Shown here: piece after piece, positions 34,735 to 46,500 of the stretch
Layout of the letters: every line of letters begins with the position of its first letter
How positions within the stretch are numbered: position 1 is the first letter of the stretch
From: Anarhynchus alexandrinus
Taxonomy: Eukaryota > Chordata > Aves > Charadriiformes > Charadriidae
Length of the DNA stretch: 64,000 nucleotides
Direction of reading: 5' to 3'
NCBI GenBank assembly: GCA_008711295.1
Contig: VUYV01000081.1
Coordinates: forward strand, 1,693,408-1,757,407
Notes under the pieces: generated by a model
Seen by the model: only the letters and a program-made list of their open reading frames with translations
Databases searched by the model: none
Told to the model about the DNA's origin: nothing
Made by a program: the position numbers and the translations under genes

Positions 34735-36933
34735 CGTCCACCGAGGAGTGGACCATGGCACAGTGCCGGCGGGTGCGCGCCCCGGGCTCAGGGAGCGGGC
34801 AGGGGCTGCCTCCCACCTCCCCCGGCTCGTGCCCTTTTCTAGCTGGGGGCCAGGGGCTTTCTCTGGCCCTAGTGACTGGGAGTTGGACCCTCACCAGATT
34901 TCCTACATCTTTAACCAAGTGCTGGGCTGCAAAAGCGCGGCACCGCTGCTAACTCTTGTGTTTACACAAGGGCATGGCCTCCTCCGTGAGAAAGCTGCTC
35001 TCCGGGAAGAGGACGTGATACTGGGAATCCCGAGCACACCTATCTCAGAAACTGGAAACCGTCCAGATATTATCTCAAGCTTTGGGCTTTGTGCTTGTTG
35101 GACGTCGGCAGGTTTTGTTCAACGTTAAAGGACAATGTGTAACCATTTGCAGGAGTCTTCACCTCATCACAGGCTCTGTGAGTAACTGAACTGGGTTCCC
35201 TGAAACACGGGGCTGGGCTTGGGGCTGCTGAGGCTTCGCATTGTTTATGTGAGCCGCTGACATCAAGCAAGCTGATTTTTTCTTCCACTAGTAAAAATGC
35301 TTTCATTTCAAAAATATTTATTTTAATACATTGCTGTCCTTCAGGTTCCACTCAACCAACAACCAATAACTATACGACCTGTTTCTTTCTGCCCTGACAA
35401 TAAAGGAACGTCATTTTTTCACAATCGTCTTCCCCTGTTAAACCCAAATAACAGATGCAAACGCTATAGCTTCACAACAATCCCACCGTTGTACCCCGGG
35501 GGTTTTCACATTCATTTCCAGGTATGGATTGTTTCATATCATTTTAACAGAAAATAGACATCTCTTTTAAAGTAAGAGCAAGAGCCAAGAAGTGGAAGGA
35601 CAAATAACTGGGGCTTGGGGGGAAAGAACAGTTTCAAGGTATAAAAGAGAGAGATGAGAGAAGGAGCCCAGGAATGGAAAACTGGGGAACGGGAAGAGAA
35701 ATATGGTGATTTTTAAAAGCTGCAGCACTGACAGCTTCTGTGGATTTGGTGTTACGTCATAGCATTTTACTTAATGCTCTGCTTTCTGGTGTTGGATGGT
35801 TATATGCAGTTTCATATGTGCATGGTTTAGGGGAAAAACTCGATTCAAAATCTGTAAGATATATTTGAATAACAGCATTAGAATAGCAATAGAATAATAT
35901 ACTAAAGAAATTGCTAACGTAGCTCTACTTATTTATTTAGAGGCAGAAGAAAATACTATAATACTGAGCTGTAAACCAGGACCACACCCCCATTTGTAAG
36001 TGCCGTCCTGCTGACGTCACTGGCGATACCAACAGAGAGATTGATTCCCAATTTCAGCATCACATTTTTAATTTGTTATCTAAGCCTAGCTCCACATAAT
36101 TAGTTTGCTCCATCAATAAATGTGAATAAAACCCCATTCCTGGGGACTGTTTATTTTCCCAAGATGCTATTTTGCTAATCAAACTATGCAGAAAAGCCTA
36201 ACGAATCCACGTGAAACCAGAACAAAACAGGTGTGCATTTTATGATCAAAAATGCACAAACCTGCACAAAGTTTTTCACAACTTAACTGTAACTGCTTCC
36301 TTAAGAAAGTGTAGCTGATAGAGACATAACCAGAGGTATCCAATCTACAGCTTTTTTTCGGTTCAACCAACCAGCCACATGCTTGCCCTTATACAAATGC
36401 TTAAAAATTATTTGGTTAAAAGGTAAGTCAGTCTGGGATTTGATATATATTGTCATACTGGGGCCATCACCCTTACTTTCATGGCTGAGGTAAATACTTT
36501 GTAATGATTTCGGTTAACTGATACAAAAATGGACTCTGCGCAGGTGGAAAAGCCTGATATTTGTGTGCCCATTCACATTGCATTTTGGGACAAAAATCTG
36601 AAATTATTAGATTCATAGTACGGCAAAATGTTTGCAAAAATTAATTTGGGAATAACTGAACAATCTGCAGCGCTGCTTTTGACTAAAACAAAGTATTTGC
36701 AGTGCCAAAATTGGAAGATTTTCCTGGGTGTTAATCTCAATTTGCGCTCTAATCACTGTGAGTTTCCAGAACCGCCCCGAGCGTAGCTCTCGCGCAGCAG
36801 AACACGCACCAGAGGTTACTGTGTACCAGACAAGCTTTTCATCTGGCCCAGTGCAGCCAGACCAGCCCATGGTAAATTTTGCAGCGATGCTTTAGAAGAC
36901 TTTTTATGCAAGGGGAAAGCTTGGTGGTGCTTT
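34735..36933. other. Intergenic DNA with a CRE-containing segment
   Basis: GC-rich at 34740-35000, then AT-rich. No gene is recognised. The part at 35900-36200 is complex and repeat-free, with homeodomain-type TAATTAG and a full CRE palindrome. Confidence 0.4.
36012..36019. promoter_or_regulatory. Full cAMP response element palindrome (TGACGTCA)
   Basis: Perfect 8-bp CREB/ATF site in otherwise AT-rich, repeat-free DNA. A perfect site keeps a CpG that tends to decay, which mildly favours function. Without alignment or binding data this is only a candidate. Confidence 0.35.
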
Positions 36934-37592
36934 ATAGAATCATAGAATTGTCTAGGTTGGAAGAGACCCTTGGGGTCATCGAGCCCAACCATCTACCCTA
37001 CTCTACAAAGTTCTCCCCTACACCATATCCCCCAACACCACATCTAAATGGCTCTTCAACACATCCAGGGATGGTGACCCAACCCCCTCCCTGGGCAGCC
37101 TATTCCAATGCCCGACCACTCTTTCTGGGAAAAATTCTTTCCTAATGTTCAGTCTAAATCTGCCCTGTTGGAGCTTGAAGCCATTCCCTCTTGTTCTGTC
37201 ATTAATTGCCTGTGAGAAGAGACCAGCACCAACCTCTCTACAGTGTCCTTTCAGATAGTTGTAGAGAGTGATGAGGTCTCCCCTCAGCCTCCTCTTCCTC
37301 AAACTAAGCAGTCCCAGCTCCTTCAACCGCTCTTCATAGGATTTGTTTACTTCATATCTTCATATGATGTGTTTTCCAGGCCCTTCACCAGCTTCGTTGC
37401 CCTCCTCTGCACTCGCTCCAGCACCTCTATATCTCTCTTGTATTGAGGTGCCCAAATCTGGACACAATACTCGAGGTGTGGCCTCACCAGTGCTGAGTAC
37501 AGGGGCACAATCACCTCCCTACTCCTGCTGGCCACGCTATTTCTAATACAAGCCAGGATGCCATTGGCTTTCTGGGCCACCTGGGCACCCTT
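36934..37592 (-). mobile_element. CR1: CR1 retrotransposon 3' fragment (longest copy in the window)
   Basis: About 660 bp on the minus strand, starting 'tagaatcatagaattgtctagg' and ending near 'ctgggccacctgggcaccc'. Minus-strand translations (37018-37326 and 37347-37694) contain typical CR1 text around '[10 protein letters not shown]' and '[15 protein letters not shown]', from the C-terminal part of its polymerase protein. The frame is broken, so the copy is dead. Same subfamily as 13450-13722. Confidence 0.95.
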
Positions 37593-38187
37593 AACATTTA
37601 TCAATGTTAATGCCACAAGACTGGGGCTTGTGCAGCTCCCACGCCGGACGGTTTGCCAGCCTGCAGCGTACGGCTCCGGGCTGCGAAGCCGCATTACATC
37701 TGCTCTGCCTAAAACAGGTCCAGAAGAATCCAGTGATGGCCCTGACAGTTTTGTGTGTCACCGCGCAGGCAGAGCAGAGAGGATCTGCTACCAGCGAGGA
37801 GGTAAAAAACCCTTCTGCTCTGCCGGCAGGACTGCCGATCTCACAGGAAGGCATCCAACAGCTTGGTCCTGCTTGAGGGAGCGTGGTTGCCTCCCACAGC
37901 CCCTGGTTTTAGCGGTCTGCTGAGGCATCTTTCCAGCCCCGTCGGCCAGGCTGAGCCCTGATCCCCCACCAGCCCTGATCCCCCACCAGCCCCAGCGGCC
38001 GAATGGCTGGCCCAGGGGTGGGGAGAAGCCCCTGCTGCCGTTGCCTGAAGCAGCCCGCTGGGACCCTCCTCCCGAGGGAGCCCGGCTGATGGCGGTGCCC
38101 TCAGTGACTGCCCCCCGCTCCAGCCCTTTCCTGCCGTACAAGGTGATGCGAGAGGTACAGGGAGAAAAAAATAAAATTGTGCCATAT
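37593..38187. other. GC-rich spacer between two CR1 copies
   Basis: About 595 bp of GC-rich sequence with a 19-bp tandem duplication ('ccctgatcccccaccag', about 37957-37993). All the long frames here overlap on both strands and appear to result from composition. Confidence 0.5.
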
Positions 38188-38590
38188 TCATAGAATCATA
38201 GAATCATAGAATTAGTGAGGCTGGAAGGGACCTTTAAGATCATCAAGTCCAACCGTTAACCTACCCTAAAAAACAAACAAACAAACAAACAAACAAAAAA
38301 ACCACAACCACAACAACCACCCACTTCTAAACCATGTCCCTAAGCACCTCATCTACCCTTTTCTTAAACACCTCCAGGGATGGTGAATCCACCACCTCTC
38401 TGGGCAGCCTATTCCAATGTTTAATAACCCTTTCAGTGAAAAAATGCTTCCTAATATCCAATCTAAACCTGCCCTGACATAACTTGAACCCGTTTCCTCT
38501 TGTCCTATCACTTGTCACCAGGGAGAAGAGGTCACCCCCATCTCTCTAAACCCTCCTTTCAGGTAGTTGTAGAGGGTGATAAGGTCTCTT
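38188..38590 (-). mobile_element. CR1: CR1 retrotransposon 3' fragment with internal microsatellite
   Basis: Minus-strand copy starting with three octamer units, followed by 'ggctggaagggacctttaag'. This is a third CR1 subfamily in the window. An (AAAC)n run with A- and AC-rich flanks (about 38268-38320) replaces part of the expected sequence. The element then continues normally from 'ctaaaccatgtccctaag'. Confidence 0.93.
38268..38320 (+). repeat. (AAAC)n and AC-rich microsatellite inside CR1
   Basis: About six AAAC units followed by an A run and CCACAA units, embedded in the CR1 copy. It arose after insertion, since the flanking CR1 blocks are in normal order. Confidence 0.85.
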
Positions 38591-40494
38591 CATTTTACCT
38601 AATCTCTTTTTGTCTTCTATTCTAGCTTGTCTCTTGCCTGCTTCTCTTCATTTTCATCTTATTTTATTCTGGCTATTTTCTCTGTGTCCTATTCTATCCT
38701 CTGCCACCATTCAAATGTAAGAGGCACGTATGCTCGCTTAAGGGCATGAGCAGGGATTACCCTGATGACTCTGCAGCGTGGAAGTTGTTATACTAATAGC
38801 CATTAGCAGAATAAAGGCTTTCAACTTAGCCTCTTCAGGGAGCTTTTTCTTTTCCCCTTTTCCCATATTTTTAAGCCCTCATCGTTTTCCAGTTCCTCCC
38901 CACAGAACCGTAAAGAAGGAAGAGAAAGATAGACGCGAATCCTTTGCTGACGGTCTGAAGGCAGCGCTGACACAGGCACGGGGACACCTGTGGCAGAGCC
39001 AGGAGGTAAAGAGGCGCAGGTGCCGTTCCACAGCCCTGCAGAAACGTTAGTTTCTACTGACGATCTGTAAAAAGAGGAGAAAGTAGGTCTGACTTTCAGT
39101 GCTCGAAGAAGATAGCTAGGCAAAGCATCTTAAAGCTGAAACTTTGTCGTCAACTGAGTTCTTCACCCTGAAATCGACAGGAAAGGGTAATTGTCTCCTT
39201 CTACATTTGGAATTGCAATTTTTAAAGAAAAAACTTAACGGTATAACTTTTTCTCTCTGATATTCACTGGTCAGTTCTTAGATGTTAGCTGCTTGACAGC
39301 ATTGTCTGCTACATGCAAAGCTCTGGAAAGAAAAAGAAATATCCTCCTTTTTTCTCTTGTAAAGAAGTATTATCCAAATGCTTCTTGGCAGCTGATGATA
39401 AGAGCACAGCCTGTAATACATTACTCCAATTAATTTCAGGCAAAAAGCCAGATGTTACTGCTCTTCAGTTTGCCAAACCTATACGAGTGCTTAGATTTTG
39501 GCTATCTCTTTTCTTTTTTTTGAGCACGACAGAGGTGGAGGGAGTCAGCATTAAGTCTGGCTATAAGCATTCGATCACGTATGAGGTTAAAGAGAAACAA
39601 GAGCCTCCACGCTGATTCCTCTGAAGGTAAGTCTTCTGCCATTTTAGTGGATTCTTCAGACTTCTACTGGGGCTAAGAAATGTATATATGCATTTAAATC
39701 AGAATTGTTTAAGTATTTGGGGGTTTTTTTGAGCTACTCTAATTTTTAGCCAGTATTATCTCTGTTACAAGTTATAGTTATATTTACACCATAAAGGTGT
39801 CTTGCAAGAAGCCTTCTGCAAACAAAAGCAATTGTTTTTTTTTAATCATGTTGTCTATACAGCTCATTGTTTACATCTTAAGGGTAGGGACATTTTAACT
39901 GGAAGCAAAATGTAACTTGTTTTGTTTCAAACTAAAATACAAAGACATTACCAAGTACAAAACTGGGAATATTTATGGAAACACTTCTTTCATGCATATA
40001 TATTAAAATATCCATAGGCTGCTGAGGAGGGAGGAAACTGTAAGAAACTTTGGCGTTTTTAATAAGAAACTGAGCACTGAATGAAGAAAAAGAATGGAAT
40101 AGGCAGGGAGTGGCATGTAAGTGTACAGCAAAACAACATACTCTTATCAGTAGCAAACATCTAAGTCAGTGAGTGGGTTTGAAAGGTAACGTGAGGAAAT
40201 CTGTCACAGCACTTGTAGCTTCAGCTTTAGCTTTAGGCAAGATATGTTTTTGTAAGCAAATGTTAGGGAATATCAGTCTATGTGGCCACGTGCACATGGA
40301 GGGGTTTTTTCCATCTCTTATGTGAGGAACGTTAAAAGGAGATGGTTGTATCTACTGCCAGATCTTCCTCTCTTTATCCTGAAACAGAGGTGTCTATCTT
40401 ATTTGGTGCAACTTGTGCTACCAAGCAGGTGGAGCTTTAGACCTTCCTGAGAAGTGAAGTAGAAGCTGAGGACCCCAAAACAGGGACACGGCTT

Positions 40495-40565
40495 TAGTGA
40501 TGGGCTAGTGATGGGCTAGTGATGGGCTAGTGATGGGCTAGTGATGGGCTAGTTAGTGATGGGCT
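40495..40565 (+). repeat. 11-bp tandem repeat (TAGTGATGGGC), about six copies
   Basis: Near-perfect units of TAGTGATGGGC, with one extra 'tagt' insertion before the last unit. The lack of divergence between units points to recent expansion, so the length is probably polymorphic. Confidence 0.95.
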
Positions 40566-41984
40566 GCTTTTAAGCACTGCAGTCTTCAGTGACTTGGGCA
40601 CAGGCCTTGGGGTTGAGACAGTTCTTTCGCCCAATTGCTGGAAAGCTTTTTGGCAAGGTACGTTGCCTGTCCATGCTTCCACACTTGTAAAAGGGACACA
40701 ACAATACTGAGAGGTCTGTGAGATTTCTGCTGCTGCTGCTGGAGCCCTCCCGATTCACGTGTTTGCTGAGCATGCAAAGTGATCCTTACAAGTTCAGCTG
40801 CGTGAATTACCCGGGATCTGCTCAGAAAATGATGACAGATGCTGGAATTCATTTTCAATTTGAACCGTGAATCACTTTCCCAATCCTTGCAATTGTTAGA
40901 AAACAACTCTACATTTTCCTATAAACAAAGTTAACAGCTTTATTTGCTCAATGAACAGTGTAGCTCTTATCTTCTCTTTAGCTTCTTGCTGTCTTTCTCT
41001 CATCACTTTTAGAGGCGGCATGATAGACCCAGCAGGCAGAGTGTTAAAACTGGGGGTATATCCACTTACACGCACCTGATTTCTGAGGTGATATAGGATA
41101 TCCCACAAACTGGGATTATGATTCTCCTGAGGCTCACATACACGGGAAAGCCGCGGGGAAGTCCCACCCGGTGCTTTTTCCTGGAGCCGAGAGCAGCTAG
41201 CGGAGCAATGAAGTTGCTTTTTGGGGATAACACTGAGTGCAAGAATTTCCCAGTGGCAGACACATTCTGTACTATTTCTGGCCATTTCTGCTGTCTGATG
41301 GGATTTTTTTGTTTGTTTGTTTTTAGTGTAATAACGCACCCTTTCAACAGTAGTCAAAAATGTAGGGCTCCTCCGAGAATTCTGCCTCAGTCTTTGAAAC
41401 GCAGAATATGATGTAACGGCCAAGCTGATACTTTAATTGCTTTATGACTCTCTCTGTTTCCATAAAATGAGTGCTATCTCTGTACAGGAGACCATAAAAT
41501 TTAATAACATCCATCCAGCGTTCTGAGGATGCTTTATATCATATGAAAAACCGCTTATGCAAAATAGCTACCTTAACTCACTCTCCGCAGCGCTCTGCAG
41601 GAGCTCTGACGAAGCAGTATGATCAGCAGTATTTCAGTAAGTGGGTTTGAAATAATGACCAGAAGGTAAAATAAAGGTTAAAAACTAAAGACAAATTTAT
41701 AGAGATTTATCACGTAACTTCCTATGGGTGTCTGTGCCCAAGAGATGATTCATCTGACAAAATACCCACCACAAAAAGGATATTAGGAGATATTCTTTTT
41801 CTCTTCCTGTGTGTGTAAATTAAGATACACTTCTAAGCAGTAATAATGGAATCACAAACTTTCATATTGTTCCATAATTTGGCTTTTTCCCATGTTCTTG
41901 GAGTGGCTCCGCTGAGGTGTGATCCTCTTCTATCTTGACCGGCAAGTTCAAAATGCTTAATTTTTCCATACACAAGAATTTCAA

Positions 41985-42044
41985 TGCCTGGATCATCACA
42001 AATCATAGAATCATAGAATCATANGTGCCTGGATCATCACAAAT
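41985..42044. other. 19-bp duplication around an N and a CR1-like tail
   Basis: 'tgcctggatcatcacaaat' occurs at 41985-42003 and again at 42026-42044. Between them are two and a half CR1 octamers ('catagaatcatagaatcata') and a single N at 42024. The arrangement suggests a mis-joined gap edge around a CR1 insertion that is missing from the assembly. A true target duplication around a collapsed CR1 is the alternative. Confidence 0.6.
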
Positions 42045-43417
42045 ACTGGCACATCACACATCCAGCAGAACAGAGAAATCGGACCAAATATTACATCAGA
42101 GGATTTGAAAGCAGTGAACGAGCTTGCTCTGTGCTGAACTTTCAAGCAAAGGAAAGTGTACTTACTGAATACATTCCCTTATATTAAAACTGTTCTGTTT
42201 GCTGCTTTGCATTTCTGAAACAGTGATGTGCTCCGAGTTACAGTTCTTAAGTTCACTGCTGTGTGGCATTCAGTCCTAAAGCCCCAGTTTGGTAATGGGA
42301 GTAGAATTTGGTGGGCACTGAATGGTTCCTTCAAAGTCTAATGTAACTTTTCATTTCCAGCATACGGAGGGCCAATAGCAAGGCTATTACTGGGTACTTA
42401 GCTGGGGTACTTAGCTCCTCTGAGGAGATCCTGTTCCAGAAATAAAGCAGAGTTCTGACTTCTTAATATTGAGAACCTCTGCAAGATTCTTCTTCACAAA
42501 AGCTTTTGTACCCAGTGGCTCAATTTCCAAAAAACAACATTAGTAGCTTGCCTTCAACAGCATGAGGGGTGCTGGGGGAGTAGTGAACTACCCTCGTTTT
42601 GTCTCCTTCGAGATACTACTTTGGAAAGTGGAAAAAACATTCTTATATTTCTATCTTAGGCATGTCTTCTGGCAGGGCAATGATTTTAATACAGTCTCTT
42701 TTCTACTTGTATTTCATCAAAGCTCGGTTTGTATTTGTGTCTTGCATTAAAAAAAAAAAAGGGCCGAAGCAAGAAAACCAGCAGAACCCATGTCCTCTGG
42801 CTCTTCCATCGCTGCAGTTTCCTAGACACTGCTACTAAATATGGCAACTTCACTATATTTTTTTTCCCAACAGGTAGAAACAACAAATTAAAATCCACTT
42901 TCCTCTCTTGACTGACTAGAAGCTTGGGAGACGCGTTGTAGCAAAACATCTCCAGATGGGCGCTTTCCTTGTAGGGCATCAGTTTTGATCGACCTTGTCT
43001 TAACATTAAGATAAAATGATTTGATAATTGGAGCAAAACAGGTTCAGGAGCAATTTCTCTGACTTGCACCTGCAGTTGAATTAGCTCACGTAGTGCTAAA
43101 GAGACAAAATCCACCCACGTGTGTGACTCAGTAAATGATCAATGCAGAGCCCTCCTTGGGGGATTGAAACCCGGATCGTAAGTTCAGGGATCCCACACAC
43201 AGTTTGTTAACTGAAGTGGAGGGAGCTCTGTAGGCTGGTGAGCTGGAGCACATTCAGTCTCTGTTTAAGTTACTGCTGTGACTGTTCTACAGACAGAATG
43301 AATTCAAACGGAAGATTTCCCATACAGTTTTTAAAGCAATTTCACCAGGGGTTTTTTTTGTGTGTGGTTTTTTAAAGATATTTTCTGGCCCTTCCATAGC
43401 ACATGCAAGATAATAAG

Positions 43418-43504
43418 CTATCTTGCTTCCTCCAAGTGTCTTCGCACNGTAGCTTCTTATCTTGCTTGTGCTATCTATCTTGCTTCCTCCAAGTGTCTTC
43501 GCAC
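43418..43504. other. 30-bp duplication around an N (assembly junction)
   Basis: The same 30 bases occur at 43418-43447 and 43475-43504, with a single N at 43448 immediately after the first copy. This is the usual mark of two contig ends placed side by side without merging their overlap. Confidence 0.7.
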
Positions 43505-46500
43505 CATTTATTACTTCCTGAGCTGACTTCCTGAAATAATCTCAAATGGTGTCTTCGTTACGATCTTGCTCACCCACTCAAGCAGAATAAATCACCCTCT
43601 TTTGGACTGTGGAGTTTTCAGATGTTCTGTCTAACTCAGGTCATAATAATGATGATGCCATCACCGGGGGGGAGGAGAAAATGGTGAGCTACCTAACCTT
43701 CTTTAAGTCTGTTCCTTTAAATCTTGGGTTGGAGAAGAACCCTTATGAAGCAGGAGGGCTGTGATGTTCCTATGGCGGCATTTGAAGGTTGCTGGAAGTC
43801 TTCCTTCTGGACTATCAAAATTTCACACCTTTTGGCTAAAACTATGTTGTTGGGGTTTTTTTTAGGGGAACAATAAATTCTTTAACTGTAATCTAGACTG
43901 AAAATACAACAAAGAAAGAGTAACATCTTCTCATGCTTTCAGACTAAATGAAACAACTGTTCTACTCACTGCCACATTACATATAGCTCTTGGGATGTGT
44001 ATACAGGCTTCTGAGTGATGGATTTTTTTCCCCAAGTGTTACACATCTTTTGGGAGAATTTTCAAAGCAAATGACAAGACTACGTGTAGTCTCAATTATT
44101 TGCAGGCATCAGACAGAACTGCCAGTGTGGACGTTACACCACATGGACAGTAGTTCTCACTGAAACACTGCCTACTGCACAGCTCAGCCATTTCTGTGGA
44201 ACACAAATATCGGCTGTGTAGCTCATGATTATCCGGTCTAACATGCTTATTGTATCAGAAATACATATACAGGGGGAGTTTCCAGACATTAATTTGTCTT
44301 TGAGGGACATGATCACTAAATTAGATTGACATTAGCTTCTGAACTAAAAAAAAAATAATGAATCTAGCAAAGAGTATCCCTTAGTAAATGGCTTTGCTTC
44401 TTTCCTTTGGCTGTCCTTACCAAACATACAAAATCAGCCCATTTCTGGCGACGTTGGACGGCCTTAATGTGCAAATATGATACAGGTGATCTGCCCATAG
44501 TTGGGAAGTCTGACATCCACAAAATGTGTATAGGCTTTTCCAGCAAAGAATACCTTAAACAGCAGGTGTTTACCACTGGTGTTACAACTGCTCTGCACCA
44601 ATCTACACTTATCAATTTCTTTTCTCTCCTGCAGATAGCCTGGAAATTTGGTTTGCTAGTCATTAGTCTTCGGCTGAGGGTCCAAGAGCTGTGGGAACCA
44701 TGCTAATGGGGAAAGAGGAAAGAACGATATAAATCCCTTTTTTCTCTGTTTCCCCTTAGAAAAATATTAATATTATTCACCCAGAACAGTGCAAAGGTTA
44801 TAAATGGACAATGTGCATGTATTGCTTTAATCCGTTTGGGTTTAACCGGGTTTGAGTTGTTTTTTCTCTCTCACTGGTCTCAAGAGGCAAAAGATTTAGA
44901 TGCTTCTGAACTCTCCTTGTGAGCTTCATGAGGGCTTCAATTTATTTTTTTCCCACTTTAAAAGACCACAGTGTGCAGAAAGGAACCATCTCAGGTGGGA
45001 GGAATGCTTAAAATAATCCACGTAACTGCCATTTACACGAAGAATAAGAGTCTATCAGATGCTTGGACCCAGCCACCTCTTGTCCTGTAAGACAATGATT
45101 CAGGGACATAGCTATGCCCCTTGAGGTCACCTTCTGAACATGAGACTTCCTCGGAGACTGAAAGGAATTGGACCAAACGAGAGCTAAACTCTGAGTGTCT
45201 CCATTACTGCAGTCCTGAGAAATGTAAACCACAAATCTGTCTCTTTACCCCCACACCCCGGCCCCGCATGTTGCAAACCTGATGGAGAGCTCCTTCGAAT
45301 CTAAGACAATAAAAACAATTCCGCTTACAAAATTGAAAAATGTGTTTAAAACAAATGAAGAGAGGGAAGGGAGTTTACTGGAAGTTTCGGTGTTAATCAC
45401 AGATTTATTCTAATTCATCACTTTTGTCATCCAGAGGTGGAATTCATCCCATTTAACTTCTCAAAATCTGACAGCTGTTTAAAATCAAAAAGTCAGATTC
45501 TTCTCTGATTTGCACACAAGTCCTACTGCAGTGAATTTGTAAAGACATGAAAGACAGGACAGAACTTTATTCAATATGATTTGCTCCTCAACATACTATA
45601 TGACTATGCGTCATGTTACCATGAACGCTTATATTATGCTACTGTTTCTCACAAAAACCACGCATACTGAATTTTCAATAACTTTTGTGATAAGCCTTTT
45701 AAGCAGTGAAATTTCTCAAGGCATTTATGATTTATTTTTTTTTAAACAACATTCCTGCAAATGTCAGTGGCGGTTAACATCTGAATCAAGCTGTTCCCAG
45801 TTCATGTGACTGGAAATGGTGCCCAGAGCAAAAAAGCCAGACACTCTGACTCTCGTATAAGTACAGTCTGTGTGGAAATGTTACTACAGAACACAAGCAG
45901 AAGTTGCTGAATCCACATCAGAATACATTTTGGCAGGAAATAAGGTAAGGTTGCATAATGACCACTTTATTAGTATTACTTTTATTAAAGGTATGTTTTA
46001 GAAACGGTCTAAGAGCTGAGGAAAAACACGATGAGCTGCTAAATAAGGATTCTGGCCGGGCACAAGGCTAACTGGCTCACGCATTGCTGGCAGAATCTGG
46101 AACTCTCCTGGGATTATATTGGAATTATCTCGCAGGAAAGAAGGCTGAATTTGGGTTTTAGCTTATAGCCACCCCAGGGAGCAGTTCTGAATGGCCTTAT
46201 GTTCTTAAGTGGTTTTCCACCCTCTAAGTAGAAGGAATGCCATGCGGTAACCAGCTGTGCGTAAGGGTAAAGGGCATTTATAGCAACGGAGAACCAAAGA
46301 GATGAATTGAACTCTATGCATATGTGAATGAGACTTATCTGGTCTCATGGGTGGCATCAAAGACAGAAAAGTGTGCCAGTCGGGGATGGCTGGACTAGGA
46401 GCAGCTGCAGACATACACTTGCATTTTATCTCCAAAGGTGTTAGCATAGCTAAATATATTTCAGATGCAAAACATTGACATATGCACATACTTTCAGAGA

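Larger units (their letters stand above)
38591..43410. other. Intergenic DNA, no gene seen
   Basis: AT-rich unique sequence. A 175-codon frame on the minus strand (40896-41423) and a 100-codon plus-strand frame (39313-39615) show no recognisable domain. Contains the 11-bp tandem repeat at 40495-40565 and the N junction at 42024. Confidence 0.45.

Noticed and set aside
40896..41423. 175-codon minus-strand open frame
   Set aside because: No domain, transmembrane or signal segment recognised; overlaps another minus frame.
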